A stretch of 64,000 bases of DNA from Triglochin maritima (taxonomy: Eukaryota; Streptophyta; Magnoliopsida; Alismatales; Juncaginaceae). The position numbers and the translations under genes are program-made. Location: the NCBI GenBank assembly GCA_963682175.1, contig OY821777.1, positions 6,093,501 through 6,157,500 of the forward strand. The letters run 5' to 3'. Under the pieces are notes generated by a model, which saw nothing but the letters and a program-made list of their open reading frames with translations, did not search any database and was not told the DNA's origin. Of this stretch, positions 1 to 12,308 are shown in pieces. Positions within the stretch are counted from its first letter, which is position 1; the number at the start of each line of letters is the position of its first letter.

Positions 1-1
1 A

Positions 2-1135
2 AGACCAGGGGTTTATTTTCTTGAAGTTTTGAAGGACGGTGAGGTCCTTGATCGAATCAACTTGGACAAAAGGAGGCACATTTTTGGTAGGCAGGTACCG
101 ATGTGCGATTATGTGCTTGATCACCAGTCTATTTCACGTCAGCATGCTGCTGTGGTTCCCCACCGGAATGGAAGGTTGGCTCTTTTGTTTATTACTTTGA
201 CATCTCATATCAGTAGGAAATGCTTTGTGATTTTTGATTCAAAATTACTTTCCCAACCAGTTCCATTGAACTGTATTTATTTGGTGGATGCTTACAGTAT
301 ATACGTCATTGATATGGGATCTGCGCATGGCACATTTGTTGCAAATGAACGATTGACAAAAGAAATGGCAGTTGAACTTGAAGCTGGACAGTCTCTGAGA
401 TTTGCTGCATCAACCAGAGTTTATATCTTGAGAAAGAACACGGCCGCTCTTTTCCCCAAACCGAAACTTCCTGAAGAGATGAAACTACCCTCTCCTCCTG
501 ACCCATCTGATGAAGAAGCTGTTGTGACATATAATACAATACTTAATCGCTATGGCATTTCCAAAGATGAACTTACGTCAGATTTAGAGAACTCAGGGAG
601 CACAACAACTCCGGGAACTGATGGCAGTTGTCTATCAGACAGACCCACCAAAAGAGTTAGAAAAGCAAGAGTTTCTTTCAAAGATCAAGTTGGGGGAAGC
701 TTGGTCGAAGTGGTTGGTATTTCTGATGGTGCAGATGTTGACACAGAACCTGGTCCTCTTGGCGTAAAGGAGGGCAGTCTAGTTGGTAAATATGAATCTC
801 TGGTGCAGACCACAGTCATACCAAAAGGGAAGGAGCCAACGACCACTTCAAAGGAGGATGGAATTTCTCCAAAAGGAGTTACTGATAAGTTGCAACAGGT
901 GTTAAACAAAGTTAAGAGTGCTCCTGCTCCCTCGGGTGGAATCTACGACGACCTCTTCGGAGATCCTCTTTCTAGTAATATGGGCTCCTCGTGGGCTTAC
1001 AAACCAATTAGTTTAGGTGATAACAAAGTAAATTCCACCGCAACCAAGGAAGGGCAATCTCTTGTGACCAGTGACAAAGTAAAAACTCGTCCTGCCTATG
1101 ACAATGATGATTTGTTTGGTGACGATGACGTGTAA
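2..1135 (+). CDS. NIPP1-like FHA-domain protein, 3' part
   Basis: Homologue of the nuclear inhibitor of protein phosphatase 1 (PPP1R8), a nuclear PP1-targeting subunit linked to splicing factors. The 5' end lies outside the window, and the open frame runs in from base 2. The exons seen are 2-174 and 298-1135, giving 336 residues in this window. The FHA domain shows the conserved GRQ, SRQHAAV and GSAHGTF motifs and crosses the intron (AG|T makes Ser). A PP1-docking RVxF motif, RVSF, is encoded at 668-679 just after a basic KRVRK stretch, as in animal NIPP1. The C-terminus is acidic with two DLFGD-type repeats. The 123-bp intron (175-297) is a multiple of three and stop-free, so an unspliced reading adds 41 residues inside the FHA domain. 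Family assignment is firm; regulation is not visible. Confidence 0.9.
   Translation, partial: RPGVYFLEVLKDGEVLDRINLDKRRHIFGRQVPMCDYVLDHQSISRQHAAVVPHRNGRLALLFITLTSHISRKCFVIFDSKLLSQPVPLNCIYLVDAYSIYVIDMGSAHGTFVANERLTKEMAVELEAGQSLRFAASTRVYILRKNTAALFPKPKLPEEMKLPSPPDPSDEEAVVTYNTILNRYGISKDELTSDLENSGSTTTPGTDGSCLSDRPTKRVRKARVSFKDQVGGSLVEVVGISDGADVDTEPGPLGVKEGSLVGKYESLVQTTVIPKGKEPTTTSKEDGISPKGVTDKLQQVLNKVKSAPAPSGGIYDDLFGDPLSSNMGSSWAYKPISLGDNKVNSTATKEGQSLVTSDKVKTRPAYDNDDLFGDDDV
175..297 (+). other. Stop-free 123-bp intron in the FHA domain
   Basis: The donor AAG|GTTGGC and acceptor TTACAG|T restore the FHA reading ...RNGS-IYVIDMGS. The intron is T-rich, has no in-frame stop and is 41 codons long, so retention would keep the frame but interrupt the phosphothreonine-binding fold. 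Confidence 0.8.
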
Positions 1136-4012
1136 CTGAAGCATTATAATTGCCTGTTGGATTGAGACATTTTGTGTGCCATTGTCTCAATTGGGTCAGC
1201 CTTGATTCTCGGGTTTTCTGAAAGTTAGTCTGCCCTTCATGAATGAGATGTTTTCTTATACATTTTCTTGCACATTTGTCTTGAAATAGATGGTGTTTGA
1301 CTGTTGGGTTGATATTTAGCATTCTGCTATCTTTTCAACTTATTTGAATTGATTCCTGGTGATAAATTAGGAGACAGTTACATCTCGTAACCAGAATGTC
1401 AGCTTTTCATGTTGCAGAATCTCTATAATGAGGAAATGTTTTTGGCACTCACTCACCTGATTCACTGATTGTCCAAGTTTCCAAATCAATCTAACATGTG
1501 TTCCTACATCATCTCATGTCTATGGTGCTCACAGAAGGTGGCTTAATTTGTGTATTTCTGTTTTAATTTCTGATTCTGAAGATATCATTTATTGTAAGAT
1601 GACTGATCTATGAAGGAAAGACATTATACCTCCGCATTAGGACAAAAAAAATTGAATGAATTTGCTTGAGTTGTTGCCTCCTTGTGCTTGGTTTGTACAC
1701 AAGCATTAGAAGATATATATGTGTTCTTTGATATGGAGCTTAACATCTACTGTGCTAAAATTCTGAGTACATGATTGTATGTTGTCTGATTGGAAAACAA
1801 ATTCCTTAGTTTTTTAGGGAATGTTTGCATATATTACACCACATAAGTCTGCATAACTATACGAACTCAATGTAAATGGTGAAATCACAGGGTATGATTG
1901 ATTCGAAGGAAAAATCTAAAAAACTAGTTTTTTAACTTACGTTCTCTGAATTCCGGCTCTTAGTATTTCAAACCTAGCAATTGATACTAAAATGTAAGTT
2001 TTGATACAAAAATAGTAGTTAATTGATGAGAAACTTGATCTCTTATTTTTGAGTCGAAGTGGGAGAACTAATCTCTAATATTATTTTTGGAACTCATGGA
2101 ATTTTAATTCCAGAATGTTTAAATCTTCTCACTTCATTAAGTTTTCTCATAAACCAATGACACTTGAAGAAAAATAGAGAATCATGCTAAGCATTTCACT
2201 TCCAAATGCTATGCGATCTCATTGATGGTGTCTGGTATCTGACAAATAAATGGTGGTCACACGAGAGAAGAAGGCATGAGCTATAAAGAGCCATTTAAGT
2301 TTCAAGGCAGGAAGGAGGACATACACCATGACTCCATGGGACACTCCATGTGTTGTCTAATACGGTACGTGCTACAACGTCTATGTTATGAGACACACTT
2401 GAGGCAGTTGGTAGATCACCAATATATAACCCAATGCGATTGTGAGTGGCTTCCAATGAATCATTCAAATGTTTCCCACTGGATTTATCCACTTGGAATG
2501 ATTCCATTTTTCTTCCAAGGGAAGGAAAAGTTTCGTTGTACTTAGTAGTAAACCGTAGAGCTAAGAAAGTAATATTACCATAGCTTTAACTCCAAGAACA
2601 AGATTATGGGATGTAGCCGAGTAAAGTCGATTTTTTTGTAATTTTGTTGCATCACTTTTTTACAAATCCACCGAAATAAGTTGGAATAATATTACAGTTT
2701 TTTCTCTATTAGGTATGGATTATAGTTTTAAAAAAATACAATTTATTTTGAATTATAGATGATCAAAAATTTCCCTCGTCTAATTATTGTATCGAATCAT
2801 ATTCCTTAGAAATTAGAAATGCTTTCGGAAAAGTAACTATGGATAAGGGAAGAATCTATTCCAAAGGGACGATCGATCATGTTTCTTTTTGCCTTTATAG
2901 ATGGAAAGATTACTTCGTACTAATTAGGAAAAATGAAAGTCAAAACATGTTTCTTTTCAACGGTTATTCATGATTTTGTTTGGTTCGGATTAAGCATAGT
3001 TGGGGACTTGGGTACAACTTTGTTCTCAAGATTTTAGCGTCCAAGGACTCCATTAGTTGATATTTTTAAAATAAACTTGGGAATATTATACAGAATTTCT
3101 ATTGGTCTGCAAAGTCCCACACTTGGGCCACAATGCCATTTTAGAATTCTTAGGAATCTAAGATGGGAAATAATTTTCTATGCGTTTTGTCGTTAAATAA
3201 AATAATCCAGAAACCAATACAATCTAACCAAACTTTGTTTCTCCCTTAATTTCTAGTCTTCACCAATCTCTTCAGTCTTCACTATGAAGTTCTCAAACAT
3301 AAAACCTAGGAAAATATGGTTAAAAAATATTACTTGAAAATAGACGCAAAGTAGTTTTCACTGGCCCGACCTTTTTCTTATTTCATGATATCAATATATC
3401 ATAATAACCATCATCCTTTATCTTGAAATAAGAAAAAGTAAATCCATAATTCTTTCTTTTCAACCTTTTTCATTTTATCTACTCAATCGATATTTTATAG
3501 CTTTTAAAAAAAGGGAAGAAAAACAGTTAAACACAACTGGAATAGTACAGAAATGTAAATGTGACCAATGAATTTTACAAAGTTTGTGTGCAAATATAAC
3601 ACAAATTAACTGCAGAATTAATTTCGAAGCTTTAATTGGTCACTGGTTAATTTAATTGGTAGTAACGTTATTTGCTAAAGATCCTGCTGAACTTGCACCA
3701 GCCAATTTATCTGCACTATTAGAATATTATAACTAAATTAAACAAGAATCAAGAAAATTCATAAATTGCAAATGGAAACTAAAGACGAGATTGTAAAAAC
3801 ATGCGAGAAAAACAAGAAAGCGACAAATTTAAAAGCACGAGCACTGCGAAAATCAATAACAAAGCATGAATTTAAATATGCAAGCAGAGTTGAAAGGTTA
3901 TCTGTGAAAATTAAAGACAAGAGTTATGAAATAAAACAAGAAAAGGAAAACGTTTGACATGCAAGCATGCGAACATTAACGACGACTGGTGAGCCTGCAG
4001 GCCACTAGAACA
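1136..4012. other. Intergenic, no supported gene
   Basis: AT-rich sequence that begins with the 3' UTR of the NIPP1-like gene. At 2276-2545 both strands stay open for 70-90 codons, but neither translation resembles a family I know and there is no splice or codon pattern to support a gene. A Lys-rich 63-codon frame at 3766-3957 looks like chance reading of A-rich DNA. Confidence 0.6.
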
Positions 4013-4188
4013 TTAAGCACGGGATGTTCCGGGGAGGCGTAGTGGAGTGGTTAGGAGTTAATACGCGAAGATGTAAGTTCAAACTTCACTTCACATGTCA
4101 AATATTTTCAATGTAAACGGTGTGGACTACTTCTAGTTCAGATACCGGTGAATTCTGGATTCATAAAAATAAAAACTTTAAGCACAGG
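4013..4188 (+). mobile_element. tRNA-derived SINE with target-site duplication
   Basis: The body at about 4024-4177 (154 bp) has pol III promoter-like boxes: an A-box-like TAGTGGAGTGG at 4040-4050 and a B-box-like GTTCAAACTTC near 4076. It ends in an A-rich tail. It is flanked by TTAAGCACGGG (4013-4023) and TTAAGCACAGG (4178-4188), an 11-bp direct repeat with one mismatch, as expected for a LINE-mobilised SINE. The cloverleaf is decayed, so this is not a working tRNA gene. Confidence 0.7.
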
Positions 4189-7100
4189 TGACGCATGATA
4201 CATCCCCAACATGCATGCATGACAGCCACTTATCCTACTCGATCTTTCACGGCCGACCGATGGGATGTGAGCACGAACTAATTGGTGTTACAAGCACGAA
4301 TCTAACCACCGACAGCGCGATATGAACAAAGAATTAGTATACCATAGTTAGTGGTGGGGAACACAATTACAGTGGATCTTTCTACTACTTCTCACACCCT
4401 TTATGAAGTATCCAACCTTCAATCATAGACCACCCAAGAACCTCACTTTCTTTGGGATTATGATATTGATCCCTCTACACCCCCAATACCCACCAAACTT
4501 TCTACAATTTGCTAGCTGGTGTTGGCTTACACACCATGGCACTACTGAGGTGACCCTTCTTTATTCCTTTCAAAAAGCTTATCATCATATGCTGTCTTAG
4601 TTTGCTAATGGTACATAACAGAGATACTATATATGTGGCTATAGGTTGGTTGACTGTGCCCAACTTAGCTCACACCTACTCACTCTACTCGATCCTCCAA
4701 TCCCCTTATCTACCAACCAATGTTTGTTTTGGTGCAATCAAGAGGTTTCAATTGGAAGGTCTAACAACCGTACTTACTCACCCGCGGGCCGGCCGGACGA
4801 CCGGGGTTGTTTCATGTCTTAGAAGTAAAGTTTCTGATCTCTTCAAGCATTGCATGCATGCTTAACTGAAAGAAAGACATTCCCCAAGCATGTTCCCTAC
4901 AGCAACTTGATTATTATTTTTATTTTCAATCTTCTGGAACTTATAAGATTCTTTTGTTGCTACTGCTGCTTCTTCTGATACCAAGGATACATAAATAAGA
5001 TGGGGGGAGTCTTGGGGCAACAAGATGTGAATCTTCATGCGAATTTTGGCTAGACAATCAACTGCAACTTGGAAGCAATGGTGGTAAGCCGCATTTTCTA
5101 ATTCTGTTGTTGCTTTCTTTTTCCTTCTGTTTTCAAAGAAAATACCCCTCTTTGGGGTTTGTGCCCATATCTTAATTCCTCTTGATTTGTGCCAAACTGC
5201 CAACCCTGCATGCACCTAGGATAGGAAGGAGACAGAATCAAGCAAAAACATGAAACTGCAAGTATGCAGCACCTATCACTGAAATTTTTTTATATTGGTT
5301 TTCCAGAACATCAGGGTTTTAGTAATTAATTTACTTCGGAAACAACTACTGAAAAACTGCTGGATGTTTGCTTTTTACCTCATGAATGTTAGTCCTACAA
5401 TTATTATTTTTGTCCACTAATATTAATTCTTATGCCATCAACTCTTGCTTTTTTTATCATCCTTTTCTTGCTTTCTCATCAAAAAGTATAAAATCAACAG
5501 ATGGTTGATATAAATCTATACCATGAAATATATTAAAAAAATGATCATAAAACATCATGGACCTACCTACGTCAAGAAGAATATCATTTTGGTATAAAAA
5601 AACATTATGACAGGGTCTTTCTGAGATTCTGTATAGTAATTGGATATGAAAGACTTTCTTAATTTATCTCCCTACTACTAATGGTCAAAATGATTCACAA
5701 TGTGCACTAATAAGTATTGTTTAGTGGGCCGTGATCGCGGAGGAAAATGGACCAACAATAAGTGATGAGTGGTGAAAAACATGGCATTTTGTTGGTCGGA
5801 TTATTCTCTCTCTATATGTATATATATATCCAAAGCACAAGATAAATGTTATGTTATTATTCTATGTGTTTGGAGTGGGGAATGTGGACACATTGCCCAC
5901 TCCTCATCACCCAGTCCACTCATGATGCTCATTCCAAACTCTTCCTGTTTGCACAAGGCATTGTGGTAGTGGTGGTCCCTCTCTTTGCATTTATTCATTT
6001 GTTTTTGTTGGTGGGTGATGGATTTTTTGTAGACAAAAAATGTCCACTCAAATCTATTGGGTCCCATAAGATTAACTTTTTCCCACCACGAGTTATATCC
6101 TGTCTACCACAAAACCCACCACCTGCTCTTCTGTCTCAATAGATTGAAATATTTGTTGCCTGAAGTTAGGTAGAATTAGCCCCTTGCATTTTTATTGTGT
6201 GTTTTTTAATAGTTTGCTTACTACTAAAAAACAATTGATCGTACATCTGTCATCTTTTTTTTGTCTGTTTATGCTGGTATCATTGAGTTTTTTATTTTCT
6301 TAGCTGTGTGGCTGGATCAAGCATAAACCCCAGTTAAAAATGAGGTTTAAAACAAATGTGGATAGACCCGTGTAAATCAAGCATCATGATTGCATATTAA
6401 ATTGGGACTTCTACTTGAAAAGAGAGAAAAAACTTTGGACTTGAACAGTCATAAAATTAATTAATTAATCATTACTCACTCCAAACTAGAGGTATTAACA
6501 TATCGATAAATATATGCTTTATTTTCAACCTTAAATTCTATCAAAGAACATAAATAAAGAAAAGTTGATCACTTGTTAAATTCTTGGTTAATAAGCTACA
6601 TGAAATATTGACAACAATGATGAATCACGTTTAATCGGCAAAAAAGATAATCATAACCTTTTCCACTTCTCTTTTAGATCACTTTCAAAGATCAGTCCAT
6701 CTCAACAGAGACAGCATTAGGTATATACCGTGACTTGTCAACATAAAAATGTATACAATAATAAACACCTGCAAATTGAAGTAGTTTTCCTAAGATAATC
6801 AGCCAAGACGTACTGACTCGGGCTTCAATATAATCACTTCTATTCATACCTTAATGAATTTTACTTTAAGTAGACTTAGTGGAGTCCAGCAATAATTTAT
6901 TAGTGATGTCACTTCATGTTCAAACCGGTCCTATCCCTTGGGGTTAGAAGTTGATAATGGCGATTGATTGTACTTGCTCGAACTAACCCTTGTCCGAGTA
7001 GATTCAGTGGCTAACTAGTTGAGTAACTTTAATTGAAACTTATGTGACTCAAAGAAACCTAAAAGCACCACTGAAGCACTTGTTTGTTTTCTTTTCTGTA

Positions 7101-7569
7101 AGCTTCTACCTAATGTTTTCCCTGACACCATTATAAGGTCTCAATTGGCATGGCTTCTAAGCAACTTATATTGTTTGAGAATATAAGCTTTGTATGAAGA
7201 TTTAAGCATTTCATAAGCTATTACTACAGAGACTTAAGCAATTAAGATAGATGGTCCATAATGTTTTTTTCTACTCACATCTGATAGTAATTGCATCTTA
7301 ATTATTTCTAATTATATTTTGCAACATAAATCCCAACTTCCAAGGACATATAACAGTAAATATGGTTACTTTCCTTCTACCTCAAATAAAATAAAATTGC
7401 ATGAATATTACGTGACTATGACCTACGGACTAAAAGGACTTCTCTTAAATACCTCAAAGTAAGCTTCAAAAGTGTGATTTGAAAATGTCTTCTCTTTTTA
7501 GCTCTATTACCAGTAAATGGTTATGAAAATACTACGAGAGATCAAGAGCTTACATGACAAAAGGAGGAA
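4189..7569. other. Intergenic and upstream region of the NPH3-like gene
   Basis: No coding region can be supported. It holds short AT-rich tracts, a TATATATATATA run near 5817-5829 and a short inverted repeat at 5872-5903. Open frames here (for example 4602-4865, 5846-6142 and 4862-5215 on the minus strand) have no family resemblance. The promoter of the NPH3-like gene should lie in the last few hundred bases, but I see no decisive TATA box. Confidence 0.5.
5872..5903. repeat. Short near-perfect inverted repeat
   Basis: Arms 5872-5886 and 5889-5903 are reverse complements with one mismatch, separated by two bases (GA). The arm begins GGAGTGGG. The loop is too short for a microRNA precursor; it may be chance or a protein-binding palindrome. 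Confidence 0.5.
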
Positions 7570-10476
7570 ATGAAGTATATGAAGCTTGGGGTTCTACCTG
7601 ATACATTCTACACTGAAGAAGCAGCACGGTATGGTGTCGAAATTGCCCAAATTACTTGCTCCATGTGTGATTCGATTTGCAACATTCAGGCTTTGACCTC
7701 ATAAGCCATAAGAACTTGAAAAACTACATAAATCATGCAGGACAGTCTTATCAGATGTGCCCAGTGATCTTCACATACAGATAAAAAATGTCAGATATCA
7801 CCTGCATAAGGTAAACATACCTTATTTCATGCTAACATTTGAAGTTACATTTTTTCGAAAAGTTGTTACCCTTATGCATCTTTTAATTTCCTAGTTCAAA
7901 TATCAAGGGACTGTTTAAATTATATATTTTTTCGGTTATTTCTCTGTTTTGGTCTCCCAACACAACCTCGTAAGAGTAAAAATCAAAACATTCAGGTTCC
8001 TAGACAGAATGGGTAATTCACACAGTCCTTGGAATCCCAAGAAGCCAGGGATTTAGTTCTGACCGTAAAACTCACTTTTTGAAGTGGGCCGAATGCCTTA
8101 GACTAGAGTTAATAACTGTTTATTATTTCCAAAGAATGACACAGAACAAGGATTCAAACTTGATGACATAAAATATTTCCAGGTGACAATTTGTTCTAAC
8201 AAAATTACCACTTAACCATGATAGGAGATTTTTCCTTCTAGGAAAATGCTCAGCAGGGCCACCTTAAGAAGAACCTCTTCTACAAACAAAATATGAAACT
8301 AGGTTTCCCAATACTTAATAGGTAACACCCAAATAATAGTCCACGTCGCTTAACGTAAGAATATTGAGGTGGGTTATATAGACATAGGTCTACTACTATA
8401 ACATCAACCAATTTAAGTTGTGTGGCCGTAAGTAGGTGTTGAGAAATATTGGACTCATGAACGACGAACTAGACTTAGACTACATAACCTGTTCCCGGTA
8501 AATATGCAGAATGAAGTCCTCCTGTTGAAGCCAGTTTTCCCCCTGGTCTTCTCTAATATGCGTAAATCAACTACTGCCCAAGCTGTTCCAGTAACTAATA
8601 CTAATATGAATAAGAAATCAAGGGAACTTGTATTAATCTCAGCTCAACTAATTATTGTGAAATGTACATATAACTCACCCAAGTCATTTGATTTCAACCT
8701 TGTTAACTGTAGTTTCCACTTCTTCTGAAGTGCGGCCTCCTGCAAAGCCTTAGTTCGAAGTCCCAGGAGACCAGCGAAACTGCACCTGTATCTCTTCATG
8801 ACATCCCGGGAGGTGAAGAAGCCTTCGAACTCTGCGCAAAGTTCTGCTATGGAATCTCCATTAAATTGAGTGCCCACAACTTTGTGCAAGCAATTTGTGC
8901 AGCAAAGTACCTAAAAATGACCGAGTCCGTTGCAAAGGGAAATCTTCTGATGAAAATTGAATCCTTCTTCGAGTCGTGCATCCTCCAAGGATGGAAGGAT
9001 CCTATAGTCGTGCTACAGTCCACAAGAAAGGCCATATCTTGGTCAGAAAACCTTGGCATTGTCAACAGGTGCATGGAAGTAATCATACAGAAAATCCTTA
9101 CTCACCCATCCAAGGTTGAAATTAAACCATAGTAATTAATTAATTAATATGATTCTCTCTCACAGCACGTACAGTTGTGTAGTAGTCGTTAATTAAATGT
9201 TAACCAACTGATATTAATATTAATTCCAGGTAAGTTGGTCTTATACTTACACAAGACCAGGGTATGACAAGAAGCAGCAACGGTTGGCTCCCAAGGATTG
9301 GTGGACCGAGGACGTATCGGATCTCGATCTGGACCTCTTCCGTTCAATTATGTTGACAGTTCGCTCCTCAAAACAGCTCCCATCACCACTGATCGGAGAA
9401 GCACTACATGTCTACGCATGTAAACACTTACTGGATCCCTCAGAACCTCAGTCGACACCAGAATATTCCAACATATTGACTGAACAAACAATAACAAAAC
9501 AGCGTCGTATTCTTGAATCCATAGTTAGCATGATCCCAATCGAACATGGGTGTGTTTCTGGTGGATTCATGCTAAGACTCCTAAAAATTGCAAATTATGT
9601 TGGTGCCTCGCCTTCCACCAAGGCAGAGCTAGTTCGACGATCTGGACGACTGTTGCATGAGGTAACTGCAGATGATCTGCTCTTCCCATTGCCTATCACT
9701 GACCCACAAACTTACGATATCGATATGGTAGAAGCAGTGTTGGAGGTTTTTCTAGTACAATTCCGTCATCACATACTTCAACAAGACGTGAACAGAATGC
9801 TAGCCTCCATGATCAAGGTGGCTAAAACAATTGATTCTTACTTGCAAGCCATTTCACATAAGACCCAAATTCCAGTTTCAAGGTTCGTCGAGCTAGCGAG
9901 ATCTTTACCAGAATTAGCACGGCCAGAACATGACCATCTCTACTGGGCTATTGATGTATATCTCAAGGTAGGTAAATCACAAAACCAATTAACCACCACC
10001 AATACATGACATGCATGCTGTTATCATGTTTACCTGCAAATTATTAATTGTTAAATGTTTGATAGGAACATCCAGAGCTGAGCAAAGCAGAGAAGAAACA
10101 TATCTGCCAGTTGCTCGACTGCAGGAAACTATCACACGAAGTGCGTTCGCATGCCATCACCAACGACTCGCTGCCTTTAAGAACTATAGTTCAGGTTCTC
10201 TTTGTTGAACAGGAAAAGGTTGCCAAAACAACCGATCTGCAAACGCCGCATACGCTCTCAGGTGTGATTCAAGAAACTGGAGATGTAGAAGGAAAATTAG
10301 CAGACGTAGAAGATCGAGAAACAGATAGGCAGTCCCGGAGAGAGCAACAAAGCATGGACATTGGGAGGTTACTAGATAAATCAAGGTCAGTTTCAGAATC
10401 AAAGGCCAGGACTAGGAGGAAAAAAGACAAGGAGATCCATGCAGAGGAATCACAGGGGAGCAAACACAAAGCCTAA
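7570..10476 (+). CDS. NPH3/RPT2-like (NRL) BTB protein
   Basis: Plant NRL proteins act as plasma-membrane-associated signalling adaptors, in phototropin or auxin-transport pathways, and often as CUL3 substrate adaptors. Exons are 7570-7628, 7741-7810, 8713-9114, 9230-9967 and 10066-10476, giving 559 residues, a normal NRL length. The start ATG opens the classic MKYMKLG N-terminus. The BTB region follows (SDVPSDLHIQIKN, YHLHK|FPLLLK) with the IPGGEEAFELCAKFCYGI core. The NPH3 domain runs from about residue 197 (PKDWWTED) through the family Tyr motif (LYWAIDVYLK) to VLFVEQEKV. A charged, Lys/Arg-rich tail follows. All junctions are GT-AG and keep frame. The 902-bp third intron contains no recognisable gene. 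The family is certain; the subfamily is not determined, so no symbol is given. Confidence 0.92.
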
Positions 10477-11100
10477 CTACTAAATATTCCAACTGCATGC
10501 TTCTTCTCAGTTCTGTCTCTCTCAACCCTATGAAATGTAATGCTTCATATTTTTATTCTTTCATAATGCAATTTGTCAACCATTGTTTTTTGGATAGTAC
10601 AGCTACAAGTGAATACACACCACTCCGAAATTTAAAAATAAAAGATTAACCAAGGGAGACATTTCAACCCTGTTAACAAATAAGATCAACACCAACATAC
10701 TTACACATTGTGACAAACAATGGTAAGAGTATAAAATCACAACTTAAAATTTTCACCCTAAACTAAAAATCAAATCAATTAAGAACAAAAAATTTAATTT
10801 CTTGTACCAGATCGTGTTTCTACTTTTCATCAGCCAGGACTTTCATCCGTCTTTCAACAAAATGTTCATAGTATCCGTGGATCGAATCGCAGCAGTTTCA
10901 TTCGCATGTATAGATATTTGAGATTTAAGATCAGACGAGTAGTATAGTGAATTTTTTTATAATAAAAAAATTCATCGAAAAAACGTTTTCTTCGTTTTCC
11001 GGGCCGGCCTATTATAGTTACTGGGCCGGGCCCGTAGGAGTCGGAGGCCCAAAGCATTGGCTTCAGAAGTCGGTAACCTTTATGTTTATCCTTCTCCTCT
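10477..11100. other. 3' flank of the NRL gene and promoter side of the next gene
   Basis: AT-rich 3'-UTR-like sequence to about 10860, then a stretch with GGGCC-type motifs (near 10999-11050) typical of plant promoters. No gene is seen. Confidence 0.5.
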
Positions 11101-11155
11101 AATCTGTTTGTTCTTTCCTCGCTTCTTCTTCTTCTTCTTCATTCCAAACCAAATC

Positions 11156-11164
11156 AAACCCTAA
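11156..11164 (+). promoter_or_regulatory. telo-box in 5' UTR
   Basis: AAACCCTAA directly follows a (CTT)n tract (about 11121-11140). This pairing is common in 5' leaders of plant housekeeping and plastid-protein genes. It lies upstream of the YL1/RF2-like gene and suggests that its transcript begins near 11080-11130. Confidence 0.55.
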
Positions 11165-11742
11165 AATCAAAACGAGAACGAGGTTAAGAGAGGGAGTCCA
11201 GAGGAGGAGAACGGAAGGAGACGTACTGTTTTCGCTATTTAAGGATCGGTACGTTCGTTCGCACCGTTTTCTGTTTGCTGGATTCGTGGTTCGTTGCGTT
11301 GGGGCTTCGGTGGGTTGGTGTCAAAATGAGATCTTTGATGTGTTTTTCGTGTGAAAATGAATGAAAAATTGGTGGGTTGATGTCATCGATTGATGTTGAT
11401 GAATAAAATGAACCGGGTAGAAGAAAGAGAAAACATACATCCATCTCACCATTTACCCCGTCTTTCTATCCATTCTAGTATCCACTAAGTTTTAGCCATT
11501 TTACTGCCCACATCCTTTTAATTAAATGAGGCGGGTAGGGGTAAAAATAAACAAGCTTCTAACCGAACTGCAAACCGTTTTAAATAGACAGGCAGTGTCA
11601 TGCTATCCACGAATTGCCCATTTACAACCTTAAAATATCTTAGTTGTATCCCCGTATCCTGGATTTTGGGAAATTGCTGAATCCCCGCACCGTATCGCAC
11701 CGGATTCTCGTACTCATTTCCGTGCCTCCTTGGTCATGAGAA

Positions 11743-12112
11743 ATATCAAGCAGTGTTCACGCAGGCGGTCACCTAGGTGATTAGGCGACTACCCCTGCTG
11801 GTGGTTGCCTAGGCAACCACCTGCGTACCGCACACAATGGTGTGCGGTTTATGCTGTCGCCTAGGCGACCCTTTTTAATTTTTTTGATTTTTTAATTTTT
11901 TTTAACCCTCCCCCAACTACTTATTCCTATAAATACAACTCCCCACCCATTTTATGAACCCCAAACATGTAAGATTTGTTTCTCTATTTTTTTACATTTT
12001 TCCTGATTTTTTCATGTTTTTTTTTAATTTTTTCAATTAAAACAAAATTTTTAAAAAAAGGCCGCCCAAAACTGGGCGATCACCTAGACGCAACCTGAAC
12101 TTTGACATCAAG
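11743..12112. mobile_element. Non-autonomous hAT element
   Basis: The element spans 11751-12104 (354 bp). Its ends are CAGTGTTCACGCAGGCG and, on the other strand, CAAAGTTCAGGTTGCG, which fit the hAT terminal pattern. It is flanked by 8-bp copies ATATCAAG (11743-11750) and ACATCAAG (12105-12112) with one difference. Subterminal GCCTAGGCGAC-type palindromes are repeated, the middle is T-rich, and there is a CTATAAATAC motif near 11929. No transposase is present. It sits in the leader region of the YL1/RF2-like gene, probably within a 5'-UTR intron. Confidence 0.75.
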
Positions 12113-12308
12113 CCTTTTGCAATAAGCATGACACCTATCTTTCTTGTGTTTTTCTTCTATAATCTGCTGGACATCTTCAGTTTTTCTTTTTTTTCCAAAA
12201 TTAAATATAAATGCTTCTGGATCCGTGTAATTATATTCCATGTTGAATAAACTGGGTTGCCTGGATTTACAGGTTCTTTGCTCCTCCAGCAAGTTCTCCG
12301 CGAGCACG

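Noticed and set aside
306..539. Minus-strand frame opposite the NIPP1-like gene
   Set aside because: Shadow of a well-supported plus-strand exon; no family resemblance.
2276..2545. Open frames on both strands (70-89 codons)
   Set aside because: Neither translation has recognisable motifs and there is no supporting exon structure.
5769..6142. MicroRNA precursor around the 5872-5903 inverted repeat
   Set aside because: A two-base loop and 15-bp arms do not make a microRNA stem-loop, and no known mature microRNA was recognised.
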